This document shows, one piece after another, positions 8,108 through 21,049 of a stretch of 64,000 bases of DNA. Source of the DNA: Streptomyces sp. Ag109_O5-1 (GTDB lineage: Bacteria; Actinomycetota; Actinomycetes; Streptomycetales; Streptomycetaceae); contig NZ_RKQF01000001.1 of NCBI RefSeq assembly GCF_003814875.1, forward strand, positions 8,742,001 through 8,806,000, in the 5' to 3' direction. Each line of letters begins with the position of its first letter. Position 1 is the first letter of the stretch. Made by a program: the position numbers and the translations under genes. The notes under the pieces were generated by a model. That model saw only the letters and a list, made by a program, of their open reading frames with translations, was not told the origin of the DNA and searched no databases.

Positions 8108-8126
8108 TTAGCTTTGCCTCAGCTTA
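8108..8126 (+). promoter_or_regulatory. Candidate iron box (DmdR/IdeR type) upstream of VIT transporter
   Basis: TTAGCTTTGCCTCAGCTTA matches the 19-bp iron box TTAGGTTAGGCTCACCTAA at 14 positions and is itself a partial palindrome. It lies 70 bp before the start of a gene for an iron/manganese transporter, the expected kind of target. Confidence 0.5.
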
Positions 8127-8195
8127 TCCGGGGCCGGCTTCAGGACCTGCTTCCAAGATCCGCCGCCTGCTTTCAAGACCTACTGGGGGACCTTC

Positions 8196-8927
8196 ATGGC
8201 CGTCATCGAGACCCAAGCGACACTGCACGAAGCCCACCGCGACAACCACACTCACCGGGATGTCAACGGAGGCTGGCTGCGGCCCGCTGTCTTCGGCGCC
8301 ATGGACGGACTCGTCTCCAACCTCGCCCTGATGACCGGCGTGGCCGGCGGGGCCGTCGGTCATCAGACCATTGTCATCACCGGGCTCGCGGGGCTGGCCG
8401 CCGGTGCCTTCTCCATGGCCGCCGGCGAGTACACCTCCGTCGCCTCGCAGCGCGAGCTCGTCGAGGCCGAGCTGGACGTCGAGCGGCGGGAGCTGCGCAA
8501 GCACCCGCAGGACGAGGAGGCCGAGCTGGCCGCGCTGTACGAGGCGCGGGGCGTCGAGCCGGCGCTGGCCCGGGAGGTCGCCCGGCAGCTGTCCGCCGAC
8601 CCGGAGCAGGCGCTGGAGATACACGCCCGGGAAGAGCTCGGCATCGATCCCGGCGATCTGCCGTCGCCGCTGGTCGCCGCCGTGTCGTCGTTCGGGTCGT
8701 TCGCGCTGGGCGCACTGCTGCCCGTACTGCCCTTCCTGCTCGGGGCCACCGCCCTCTGGCCCGCCCTGCTGCTGGCGCTCGCCGGGCTCTTCGGCTGCGG
8801 TGCCGTGGTGGCCAGGGTGACCGCGCGGAGCTGGTGGTTCAGCGGTCTGCGGCAGCTCGCGCTGGGTGGTGCGGCGGCCGGTGTGACGTACATCCTGGGC
8901 ATGTTGTTCGGGACGGCCGTAGGATAG
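8196..8927 (+). CDS. VIT1/CCC1 family iron/manganese transporter
   Basis: A 243-residue membrane protein of the vacuolar iron transporter family; bacterial members export or sequester Fe2+ and Mn2+ across the cytoplasmic membrane. After a His-containing N-terminus, the first membrane segment RPAVFGAMDGLVSNLALMTG carries the conserved Asp, followed by a second helix ending in the conserved AAGEYTSVASQ. A charged cytoplasmic helical region (about residues 90-150) precedes the C-terminal membrane segments. The start ATG has a GGGGGA ribosome site five bases upstream. Two iron-box-like sequences lie upstream, which fits control by a DmdR/IdeR regulator (inference). It is probably monocistronic. 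Confidence 0.88.
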   Translation: MAVIETQATLHEAHRDNHTHRDVNGGWLRPAVFGAMDGLVSNLALMTGVAGGAVGHQTIVITGLAGLAAGAFSMAAGEYTSVASQRELVEAELDVERRELRKHPQDEEAELAALYEARGVEPALAREVARQLSADPEQALEIHAREELGIDPGDLPSPLVAAVSSFGSFALGALLPVLPFLLGATALWPALLLALAGLFGCGAVVARVTARSWWFSGLRQLALGGAAAGVTYILGMLFGTAVG

Positions 8928-9301
8928 TGACACTGGTACCTATGCGTTGGGCCGCATAAATACCCGTTACTCGCTGGTTTCGAATGCTTAACCACGGGGC
9001 ATGAGCCGTAAGCGCTGCGGGCAATGACGCCTGTCGTGCACCCGTGGGGCGACGATCGCGCTCGCTCCCGCCCCCTTGGGCCGATGGACATCGATCTGTC
9101 CGGATCGGTCCCCCACCACCTTCACCGCCTTGAGCGGTGCCCCGCCGAAACCCCCACGGCGTCCGCATGTTGAAACGGTGTATCCAGTTCCCGAGAACCG
9201 CTTCATCATGTAACCTGCGTGAAATTTTGCAACAAAAACGCAGAGGGCCAACGTCGTCCCTCGGCACCTGCTATATGCCACTGACGACGACGGGAGAGCC
9301 G
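8928..9301. other. Intergenic region before gltB
   Basis: No gene is supported. A short hairpin with arms TATGCG and CGCATA (8941-8958) follows the VIT stop and could be a weak terminator. The 9170-9290 part is AT-richer, carries a GlnR-like site, and is the likely gltBD promoter region. Upstream in-frame start codons for gltB exist here, but the protein they would add has no family resemblance. Confidence 0.5.
9210..9225 (+). promoter_or_regulatory. GlnR-box-like site upstream of gltB
   Basis: GTAAC, six bases (CTGCGT), GAAAT fits the actinobacterial GlnR half-pair pattern gTnAc-n6-GaAAc with one mismatch in the last base. The second half-pair usually found after it is not clear. Location 77 bp before the gltB start suits nitrogen control of glutamate synthase; this is inference. 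Confidence 0.4.
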
Positions 9302-13889
<4,588 letters not shown>

Positions 13890-13897
<8 letters not shown>

Positions 13898-15350
13898 CCC
13901 GAAGGGCTTCCTGAACCACGGCCGTGAGGTCGCCAAGACCCGCCCCGTCGCCGACCGCGTCCGGGACTGGAACGAGGTCTACGTCCCCGGCTCCCTGCTG
14001 CCGATCATCAGCAAGCAGGCCAGCCGCTGCATGGACTGCGGCATCCCGTTCTGCCACAACGGCTGTCCGCTCGGGAACCTGATCCCCGAGTGGAACGACT
14101 TCGCCTACCGCGAGGACTGGACGGCGGCCTCCGAGCGCCTGCACGCGACCAACAACTTCCCGGAGTTCACCGGTCGTCTCTGCCCGGCCCCCTGCGAGTC
14201 GGCCTGCGTGCTCGGCATCAACCAGCCGGCCGTCACCATCAAGAACGTCGAGGTCTCGATCATCGACAAGGCGTGGGACGCGGGCACCGTCGCTGCGCAG
14301 GCTCCCGAGCGCCTGTCGGGCAAGACCGTCGCGGTCATCGGCTCGGGCCCGGCGGGCCTCGCCGCCGCCCAGCAGCTGACCCGGGCCGGCCACACGGTCG
14401 CCGTCTACGAGCGCGCCGACCGCATCGGCGGCCTGCTCCGCTACGGCATCCCCGAGTTCAAGATGGAGAAGCGGCACATCAACCGCCGTATCGAGCAGAT
14501 GCGCGCGGAGGGCACCCGCTTCCGTACCGGTATCGAGATCGGCCGCGACCTCAAGGCGACCGACCTCAAGAAGCGGTACGACGCGGTCGTCATCGCCGCA
14601 GGCGCCACGACCGCCCGTGACCTCCCGGTCCCCGGCCGCGAGCTCAAGGGCGTCTACCAGGCGATGGAGTACCTGCCTCTGGCCAACAAGGTCCAGGAGG
14701 GCGACTACGTCACGTCCCCCATCTCGGCCGAGGGCAAGCACGTGGTCGTGATCGGCGGCGGCGACACCGGCGCGGACTGCGTGGGCACCGCCCACCGCCA
14801 GGGCGCGGCCTCGGTCACGCAGCTGGAGATCATGCCCCGCCCGGGCGAGGACCGGGCGCCGCACCAGCCGTGGCCGACGTTCCCGATGCTCTACAAGGTC
14901 ACCTCGGCGCATGAGGAGGGCGGCGAGCGGGTCTACTCCGTCTCCACCACCCACTTCGAGGGCGACGAGGAAGGCAACGTCCAGTGGCTGCACCTCACCG
15001 AGGTGGAGTTCATCGACGGCAAGCTGACCTCGAAGCCGGGCACCGAGCGCAAGATCCCCGCCCAGCTGGTCACCCTGGCCATGGGCTTCACCGGCACCGA
15101 CCGGGTGAACGGCGTGGTCGACCAGTTCGGTCTCGAGCTCGACGAGCGCGGCAACGTCGCCCGCGACGCCGACTTCCAGACCAACGTCCCCGGTGTCTTC
15201 GTCGCCGGTGACGCGGGCCGCGGCCAGTCGCTCATCGTCTGGGCGATCGCGGAGGGCCGCTCGGCCGCCAAGGGCGTCGACCGCTTCCTCACGGGCGCGA
15301 GCGACCTCCCGGCCCCGATCCGGCCCACGGACCGCTCGCTGATGGTCTGA
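13890..15350 (+). CDS. gltD: Glutamate synthase small subunit
   Basis: A 486-residue flavoprotein that passes electrons from NADPH through FAD and iron-sulfur clusters to GltB. The N-terminus has the cluster cysteines CMDCGIPFCHNGCPLGN and CPAPCESAC. Two Rossmann motifs follow: IGSGPAGLAAAQ near residue 150 for FAD and IGGGDTGADC near 287 for NADPH, with AGDAGRGQSLIVWAI at the C-terminal FAD site. Its ATG lies within the end of gltB. A strong hairpin at 15399-15442 closes the operon. Confidence 0.97.
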
Positions 15351-15398
15351 CCCATCACCCCATAGAACGTCCCGTACAACGGCGTACGGAACACAGAC

Positions 15399-15442
15399 GG
15401 CGCCTGCCCCACAGTCCCCGACCGGACGACTGGGCAGGCGCC
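15399..15442. terminator. Terminator hairpin after gltBD
   Basis: GGCGCCTGCCC at 15399-15409 pairs perfectly with GGGCAGGCGCC at 15432-15442, 49 bp after the gltD stop. No T-run follows, as is usual in Streptomyces. Confidence 0.75.
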
Positions 15443-15504
15443 GCCGAGTGTCCGCTGATCAAGTAGTCTCGGCCTCCTGACCATGGGGTGAGGGGGAGCA
15501 GAGG

Positions 15505-16230
15505 ATGGCCGCGATCAGTCTCAGCAAGGTGGAGCAGACCGCGCCCGCCCTCGTCGGCGCCTACCGCTCCGCCGGGATCTCCCTCACCAAGCACGGCCTC
15601 GACGGACTGCGCGCCGCCGTCTACCTGGTCGTCGACTACTCCGGCTCGATGAAGCCGTACTACGCGGACGGCAGCGTCCAGGCGCTCGCCGACCGGGTGC
15701 TGGGGCTCTCCGCGCACCTGGACGACGACGGTCAGGTCCCCGTCGTCTTCTTCTCCACCGACATCGACGCGGTCACCGACATCAAGCTCGCCGAGCACAA
15801 GGGCCGTATCGAGCAGATCGCGGCCGGGCTCGGGCACATGGGCAAGACCAGCTACCACCTGGCGATGGACGCGGTCATCGACCACTACCTCGACAGCGGC
15901 GCCACCGATCCCGCCCTGGTCGTCTTCCAGACCGACGGCGGCCCCATCAACAAGCCCGCCGCGGAACGCTACCTGTGCAAGGCGGCCAAGCTGCCGCTGT
16001 TCTGGCAGTTCGTCGGCTTCGGCGACCCGAACAGCAAGCAGTTCGACTTCCTGCGCAAACTCGACGAGCTGGCGGTCCCGGGAAAGCGGGCGGTGGACAA
16101 CGCGGGCTTCTTCCACGCCGGTTCGGACCCGATGCGGGTCCCGGACGGCGAACTGTACGACCGGCTCGTGGGCGAGTTCCCGCAGTGGCTGGCGGCGGCG
16201 CGGGCGGCGGGCATCGTACGCGCCGACTGA
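15505..16230 (+). CDS. vWA domain protein (TerF/TerY-like)
   Basis: A 241-residue cytoplasmic protein that is almost entirely one von Willebrand A domain. The MIDAS metal site is intact: VDYSGSM with Asp44, Ser46 and Ser48, then GKTSYH and QTDGGP further on. Such single-domain proteins occur in tellurite-resistance-type (Ter) and stress systems as metal-dependent binding modules; no other ter genes are nearby. A GGGGGAG ribosome site precedes the ATG, and a TAGTCT -10-like element lies about 35 bp upstream. Role here unknown. Confidence 0.85.
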   Translation: MAAISLSKVEQTAPALVGAYRSAGISLTKHGLDGLRAAVYLVVDYSGSMKPYYADGSVQALADRVLGLSAHLDDDGQVPVVFFSTDIDAVTDIKLAEHKGRIEQIAAGLGHMGKTSYHLAMDAVIDHYLDSGATDPALVVFQTDGGPINKPAAERYLCKAAKLPLFWQFVGFGDPNSKQFDFLRKLDELAVPGKRAVDNAGFFHAGSDPMRVPDGELYDRLVGEFPQWLAAARAAGIVRAD

Positions 16231-16327
16231 CCCCTTCCGCCCCGGCCGACTTTACGTCGCACCGTTGGCTGTCGGGGTCCTGTCGTGCCACCCTGATGAG
16301 TGATCCGGCGGGGAGGCGACGCGACGT

Positions 16328-17998
16328 ATGGACGACGCGGCACGAACGGTGAACGGCCAGGCACGGGTGGGGAGTTCCACTGATTCCGCGCGCAGGGCGG
16401 ATCCCCCGGGCAAGGGTGAGAAACTCGCGGACTGGGCCGACGGAAGGCTCGGGATCTACTCCCTGGCCAAGGCCAACATGCGCAAGGTGTTCCCGGACCA
16501 CTGGTCCTTCATGCTGGGCGAGGTCTGCCTCTACAGCTTTCTCATCCTGATCCTCACCGGCATCTACCTCACGCTCTTCTTCGAGCCCAGCGGCGCCGAG
16601 GTCGTCTACCACGGCAGCTACGGCCCGATGAACGGCATCATCATGACCAAGGCGTACGAGTCGACGCTGCACATCAGCTTCGACGTACGCGGCGGGCTGC
16701 TGATCCGGCAGATCCACCACTGGGCGGCGCTGGTCTTCGTCGCCGGGATGTTCGTCCACATGATGCGGGTGTTCTTCACGGGCGCCTTCCGCAAGCCCCG
16801 CGAGATCAACTGGCTGTTCGGCTGGACCCTGCTGTTCCTCGCCATCCTCACCGGCCTGACCGGCTACTCGCTCCCCGACGACCTGCTCTCCGGCACCGGC
16901 GTCCGGTTCGCCGACGGCGCGATCCTGTCGATCCCGATCGTCGGGACGTACATCTCGATGTTCCTGTTCGGCGGGGAGTTCCCCGGCCACGACATCATCT
17001 CCCGCTTCTTCCCGATCCACGTCCTGCTGCTGCCCGGGATCATGCTGGGACTGGTCGTCGCCCATCTGATCCTGGTCTTCTACCACAAGCACACCCAGTA
17101 CCCGGGGCCCGGGCACGACCAGAAGAGCGTGGTCGGCATGCCCTTCCTGCCGGTCTACATGGCCAAGGCCGGCGGTTTCTTCTTCCTCGTCTTCGGCGTC
17201 CTCGCGATCATGGGCGGCATCGCCACCATCAACCCCGTGTGGGCGTTCGGCCCCTACCGCCCCGACCTGGTCACCACCGGTGCCCAGCCCGACTGGTACC
17301 TGGGCTTCTCCGAGGGCCTGATCCGGGTGATGCCCGGCTGGGAGATCAACGCCTGGGGCCACACCCTGGAACTGGGCGTCCTGATCCCCTTCTCGGTCTT
17401 CCCGCTGTTCCTGCTGGCCATCGGCGTCTACCCGTTCATCGAGGCGTGGATCACCGGCGACAAACGCGAGCACCACATCCTCGACCGGCCGCGCAACACA
17501 CCCGTCCGAACCGCCCTCGGCGTGGCCTGGCTCAGCCTGTACGTCGTCCTGCTGATCGGCGGCGGCAACGACATCGTCGCCACCCATCTCCATCTCGCCA
17601 TCAACTCGATCACCTGGTTCGTCCGGATCTCCGTCTTCGTCGTCCCCGTCCTCGCCTTCGTCGTCACGAAGCGGGTCTGCCTCGGCCTGCAACGCCGGGA
17701 CCGCGACAAGGTCCTGCACGGCAGAGAGACCGGCCTCATCAAGATGCTCCCGCACGGCGAGTACATCGAGGTCCACGAACCCCTCACCCAGGACCGCCTG
17801 TTCACCCTCACCCAGCACGAACAGGACCCGCCGTACGAACTCGGCCCGCTCGAGGACGCGAACGGGGTACGGCGAAAGGTCACGCTCGGGCAGCGGGTAC
17901 GGGCGAGCCTGGCCAAGGGAATGTTCGGCCCGGACACCCATATCCCGAAGCCGACGGAGCAGGAGTACCGGGAGATCACGAGCGGGGACCACCACTAG
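16328..17998 (+). CDS. Cytochrome b subunit, orphan QcrB paralogue
   Basis: A 556-residue integral membrane protein of the actinobacterial cytochrome bc1 b-subunit type. Haem-ligand histidines are visible in RQIHHWAA (about residues 128-134) and FVHMMR, and in the second helix pair PIHVLLLPGI and AHLILVFYHKHTQ. The C-terminal extension resembles QcrB. Normally qcrB sits with qcrC and qcrA in one operon; here both are absent, the neighbours being a vWA protein and a steroid-degradation island. It is therefore probably a second copy with a separate role, or a partner for subunits encoded elsewhere. The ATG at 16328 has GGAGG eleven bases upstream, slightly long. Confidence 0.85.
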   Translation: MDDAARTVNGQARVGSSTDSARRADPPGKGEKLADWADGRLGIYSLAKANMRKVFPDHWSFMLGEVCLYSFLILILTGIYLTLFFEPSGAEVVYHGSYGPMNGIIMTKAYESTLHISFDVRGGLLIRQIHHWAALVFVAGMFVHMMRVFFTGAFRKPREINWLFGWTLLFLAILTGLTGYSLPDDLLSGTGVRFADGAILSIPIVGTYISMFLFGGEFPGHDIISRFFPIHVLLLPGIMLGLVVAHLILVFYHKHTQYPGPGHDQKSVVGMPFLPVYMAKAGGFFFLVFGVLAIMGGIATINPVWAFGPYRPDLVTTGAQPDWYLGFSEGLIRVMPGWEINAWGHTLELGVLIPFSVFPLFLLAIGVYPFIEAWITGDKREHHILDRPRNTPVRTALGVAWLSLYVVLLIGGGNDIVATHLHLAINSITWFVRISVFVVPVLAFVVTKRVCLGLQRRDRDKVLHGRETGLIKMLPHGEYIEVHEPLTQDRLFTLTQHEQDPPYELGPLEDANGVRRKVTLGQRVRASLAKGMFGPDTHIPKPTEQEYREITSGDHH

Positions 17999-18002
17999 AA
18001 CG

Positions 18003-18067
18003 CCCCGAGGGGAAGCGCCCCCTTGGGGGCGCGGGGAACTGCGCGACCAGCCCCCACCGGCCCGCAG
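18003..18067. repeat. Dispersed Streptomyces repeat abutting fadE32 stop
   Basis: GCGCCCCCTTGGGGGCGCGG followed by GGAACTGCGCGACCAGCCCC and CACCGGCCCGCAG, the same family as 3948-3990. It fills the gap between the convergent cytochrome b and acyl-CoA dehydrogenase genes and ends directly at the stop codon of the latter. It could act as a bidirectional terminator. Confidence 0.75.
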
Positions 18068-19033
18068 TCAACGACGCCCGAGAACCACCCCCATGCACTC
18101 TTCCGGCGCCCCCCAAGCCGCGCGCAGTGCACGCGCCTTGGTCAGCCAGAGCGACAGGTCGTACTCGGCGGTGTAGCCGATCGCGCCGTGCAGTTGCAGC
18201 GCCGCCCGCGCCCCGGCATAGGCGGCCTCGCATGCGTTGAGCTTCGCCGCTGCCACGTCCGACGGAGTCATCGTCACCGCCGCCCCGAAGACCAACGGCC
18301 GGGCGAACTCCAGGGCGATCTTCGCGTCGGCCAACCTGTGCTTGACCGCCTGGAACGACCCGATGGGTACCCCGAACTGGGTCCGCTGCCTGACGTACGC
18401 CACCGTTCTGTCGAGCAGCGCCAGCCCCACCCCCAGCGCCTGCGCGGCCGTGGCGAGCCGCGCCCAGGACAGCGCCTCCGACCACGCCGGCTTCGCGCTG
18501 ATCAGCTCACCGACCGGAGGCAGCGGTGTCAGCCGGCGCGCGGGGTCCAGCGACCGGCGCACCGCACCGGCACCGGGCGACAACCGCAGCCCGTCCGGCG
18601 TCGCGGCGAGCCGCAGCCCCGCCGCGTCCCCGTCCAGCGCATACCCGTACCCGTGCCCGGCGAAGTCCGTCGTCACCGTGGCCATCGTCCCGCCCGCCGC
18701 GATCCCCGGGAGGAACCGCTTGGCGAGGTCGGCACTCTCACCGAGCAGCACCGCCGCGGCCACCGTCTCCACCAACGGCCCCGGCACCGCGTGGCGACCC
18801 AACTCGATGAAAGCCACAGCGAGGTCGACAGGCCTGCGCCCCACCCCGCCGTACTCCTCCGGCACCGCCAGCCCGAACACCCCCGCCTCGCCCACCCGCC
18901 CCCACAACGCCCGCCCGCTCGCGTGATCCCCGCGGCTCCAGTCCCGTACCACCGCCGGGGTGTCGGCGGCCGTCAGCAGCGCCCGCAGGGCGTCGGCGAA
19001 GTCCCGCTGCTCGGTGTCGAGGAGGAAACGCAT
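18068..19033 (-). CDS. fadE32: Acyl-CoA dehydrogenase, FadE32-like short subunit
   Basis: A 321-residue acyl-CoA dehydrogenase-fold protein, shorter than typical members (about 380), starting MRFLLDTEQRDF. It keeps the C-terminal helical core (RQRTQFGVPIGSFQAVKHRL and LQLHGAIGYTAEYDL) but lacks an obvious complete active site, as in the mycobacterial FadE32 that works as a heteromer with FadE31. Its start lies one base after the stop of the FadE31-like gene, strong evidence for a complex. In the mycobacterial pathway this pair dehydrogenates a chain-opened steroid remnant CoA ester. Symbol assigned by resemblance and synteny. Confidence 0.75.
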   Translation of the reverse strand: MRFLLDTEQRDFADALRALLTAADTPAVVRDWSRGDHASGRALWGRVGEAGVFGLAVPEEYGGVGRRPVDLAVAFIELGRHAVPGPLVETVAAAVLLGESADLAKRFLPGIAAGGTMATVTTDFAGHGYGYALDGDAAGLRLAATPDGLRLSPGAGAVRRSLDPARRLTPLPPVGELISAKPAWSEALSWARLATAAQALGVGLALLDRTVAYVRQRTQFGVPIGSFQAVKHRLADAKIALEFARPLVFGAAVTMTPSDVAAAKLNACEAAYAGARAALQLHGAIGYTAEYDLSLWLTKARALRAAWGAPEECMGVVLGRR

Positions 19034-19034
19034 G

Positions 19035-20186
19035 TCAGCGGCGTCCCTTCGGCAGGCCGAGCAGACGCTCGGCGATGATGTCGCGCTGGATCTCGTTGGT
19101 GCCCGCGTAGACGGGGCCGGCGAGCGAGAAGACGTATCCCTCGCACCACGGCGTGTCGGCCAACTCGCCTTCTGTACCCAGCAGATCGAGCGCCGTCTCG
19201 TGCAGCGCCAGGTCCAGCTCGGACCAGAACACCTTGTTCAGGCTGGACTCCGGGCCCAGGGACTCGCCGTCCAGGAAGCGGGAGGCGGCCGCGTAGGTGA
19301 AGAGCTGATACGCGCGGGCGCCGATGACGGCGTCGGCCACCCGGGCCGCGGCGGACTCGGGGGCGCCCTGTGCCCGCCAGAGGTCCAGCAACCGGCCGGC
19401 GGCGGCCAGGAACCGGCCCGGCGACCGCAGCGTCAGCCCCCGCTCGTTGCCCGCCGTCGACATCGCGATCCGCCAGCCCTGGCCGGGTTCGCCGATCACG
19501 TCCTCGTCGGGCACGAACACCTCGTCCAGGAACAGTTCCGCGAACGCCGGCTTCCCGTCGAGCCGGCCGATCGGGCGGACGGTCACCCCCGGTGCGCGCA
19601 GGTCGAACATCAGGTAGGTGAGCCCCTGATGCGGTTTCGGCGTCTGCGGCTCGCTGCGGAACAGGCCGAACGCGCGGTCCGCGAAGGCGGCCCGTGACGA
19701 CCAGGTCTTCTGGCCGCGCAGCAGCCAGCCGCCGTCCGTCCGCACGGCCCTGGAGGTGAGGGCGGCCAGGTCGGAACCGGCCCCGGGCTCGGACCAGGCC
19801 TGCGCCCAGACGACCTCGCCGGTGGCCATCCGCGGCAGCACCCGCGCACGCTGCTCCTCCGTGCCGTGGTCGAAGAGGGTCGGCGCGAGCAGGCTGATGC
19901 CGTTCTGGCCGACCCGCCCGGGCGCGCCCGCCGCGTAGTACTCCTCCTCGAACACCAGCCACCGCAGCAGCCCCGCGTCCCGGCCGCCGTACCGCTCCGG
20001 CCAGGACACCACCGACCAGCGGTCCGCGGCCAGTTGGGCCTCCCAGGCGCGGTGCGCCGCGAAGCCCTCCGCGGTCTCCAGGGAGGGGAGCGGAGGGCTG
20101 GGCACATGTTCCGCCAGCCAGGCGCGGGCCTCGGCGCGGAACTCCTCGTCGGCCGGGGTGTGGGTCAGGTCCACGGTCGCCGTCAC
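19035..20186 (-). CDS. fadE31: Acyl-CoA dehydrogenase, FadE31-like
   Basis: A 383-residue FAD-dependent acyl-CoA dehydrogenase. Diagnostic stretches are WPERYGGRDAGLLRWLVFEE, QAWSEPGAGSDLA (flavin site), and GPVYAGTNEIQRDIIAERLL at the C-terminus. The WPE(K/R)YGGRDA and FEEEYxxAGAPGR blocks resemble mycobacterial FadE31 (Rv3562) rather than FadE30, recalled from memory. GTG start at 20186 is preceded by GGAAGGA. A KstR2-like operator lies 12 bp upstream, between it and the divergent ipdF, so it should be repressed with the rest of the island. It is co-transcribed with fadE32. Confidence 0.8.
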   Translation of the reverse strand: MTATVDLTHTPADEEFRAEARAWLAEHVPSPPLPSLETAEGFAAHRAWEAQLAADRWSVVSWPERYGGRDAGLLRWLVFEEEYYAAGAPGRVGQNGISLLAPTLFDHGTEEQRARVLPRMATGEVVWAQAWSEPGAGSDLAALTSRAVRTDGGWLLRGQKTWSSRAAFADRAFGLFRSEPQTPKPHQGLTYLMFDLRAPGVTVRPIGRLDGKPAFAELFLDEVFVPDEDVIGEPGQGWRIAMSTAGNERGLTLRSPGRFLAAAGRLLDLWRAQGAPESAAARVADAVIGARAYQLFTYAAASRFLDGESLGPESSLNKVFWSELDLALHETALDLLGTEGELADTPWCEGYVFSLAGPVYAGTNEIQRDIIAERLLGLPKGRR

Positions 20187-20197
20187 CGTCCTTCCCT

Positions 20198-20211
20198 AAC
20201 AAGTGTTTGGT
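20198..20211. promoter_or_regulatory. KstR2-like operator between fadE31 and ipdF
   Basis: AACAAGTGTTTGGT fits the published mycobacterial KstR2 pattern AnCAAGnnCTTGnT with one mismatch. A near-identical sequence on the opposite strand occurs at the second divergent promoter of the island (26284-26297), and both extend to the shared CCTAACAAxTGTTTGGTxGG. Confidence 0.7.
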
Positions 20212-20227
20212 AGGTTAGCGTGGGCCC

Positions 20228-21025
20228 ATGACAGGCGTCGAGAGTGTCGAGAGTCCGGAGTACGTGCCCGGGCACGGGCTGCTCGCGGGGCGCACCGCCG
20301 TCATCACGGCCGCGGCCGGGGCGGGCATCGGCGGTGCGACCGCGCGCCGCTTTCTGGAGGAGGGCGCGCGCGTGCTGATCAGCGATGCGCATGCCCGGCG
20401 ACTGAAGGAGCACGAGGCCGAACTGGCCGGCCGGCATCCGGGGGCCGTGACCGCACTTCCCTGCGATGTGACCGACGAGACCCAGGTGCAGGCCCTGTTC
20501 GACACCGCCGTGCGCACGCACGGACGGCTGGACATCGTCGTCAACAACGCGGGCCTCGGCGGGACTTCGGCGCTCGTCGAGATGGCCGACGAGCAGTGGG
20601 AGCGGGTCCTCGACGTCACTCTCAACGGCACCTTCCGGTGTGTGCGCGCCGCCCTTCGGCTCTTTCGTGAGAGCGGGGACGGCGGGGTGATCGTCAACAA
20701 CTCCTCCGTCGTGGGCTGGCGGGCCCAGGCCGGACAGGCGCACTACGCCGCCGCCAAGGCCGGCGTGATGGCGCTGACCCGGTGCGCGGCGGTCGAGGCC
20801 GCCGAGTACGGGGTACGGGTCAACGCCGTGGCGCCGAGCCTCGCCATGCATCCGCACCTGGTGAAGGTGACGTCCGCCGAACTGCTGGAGGAACTCACCG
20901 CCCGCGAGGCCTTCGGGCGTTACGCCGAGCCGTGGGAGGTGGCCAACGCGATCGTCTTCCTGGCGTCCGGCTACTCCTCGTACCTCACCGGCGAGGTCCT
21001 CTCCGTCAGCAGCCAGCATCCCTGA
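20228..21025 (+). CDS. ipdF: Short-chain dehydrogenase, IpdF-like
   Basis: A 265-residue SDR with nucleotide motif TAAAGAGIGGATARR, NNAGLGG, and the catalytic Ser with YAAAK at HYAAAKAGVMALTR. The C-terminus SSYLTGEVLSVSSQHP and the segment ALTRCAAVEAAEYGVRVNAV closely resemble Rv3559c (IpdF), an oxidoreductase of the bicyclic steroid remnant CoA ester (resemblance from memory). ATG at 20228 follows a TAGGTT -10-like element by 11 bases and lacks a ribosome site, so the message may be nearly leaderless. It leads a rightward operon ipdF-kstR2-fadA6. Confidence 0.82.
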   Translation: MTGVESVESPEYVPGHGLLAGRTAVITAAAGAGIGGATARRFLEEGARVLISDAHARRLKEHEAELAGRHPGAVTALPCDVTDETQVQALFDTAVRTHGRLDIVVNNAGLGGTSALVEMADEQWERVLDVTLNGTFRCVRAALRLFRESGDGGVIVNNSSVVGWRAQAGQAHYAAAKAGVMALTRCAAVEAAEYGVRVNAVAPSLAMHPHLVKVTSAELLEELTAREAFGRYAEPWEVANAIVFLASGYSSYLTGEVLSVSSQHP

Positions 21026-21049
21026 CGGCGGAGCGACGAGAATGTACCC

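Larger units (their letters stand above)
7866..8195. other. Divergent intergenic region between glycohydrolase operon and VIT transporter
   Basis: Contains no gene. It holds a perfect 8-4-8 inverted repeat at 7980-7999 and two sequences resembling actinobacterial iron boxes at 8022-8040 and 8108-8126. AT content rises around 8085-8130, consistent with a rightward promoter for the transporter. Confidence 0.6.

Noticed and set aside
9137..9301. An N-terminally extended GltB starting at 9137
   Set aside because: The added residues have no similarity to the GltB propeptide and would run through the promoter region; ATG 9302 has a good ribosome site.
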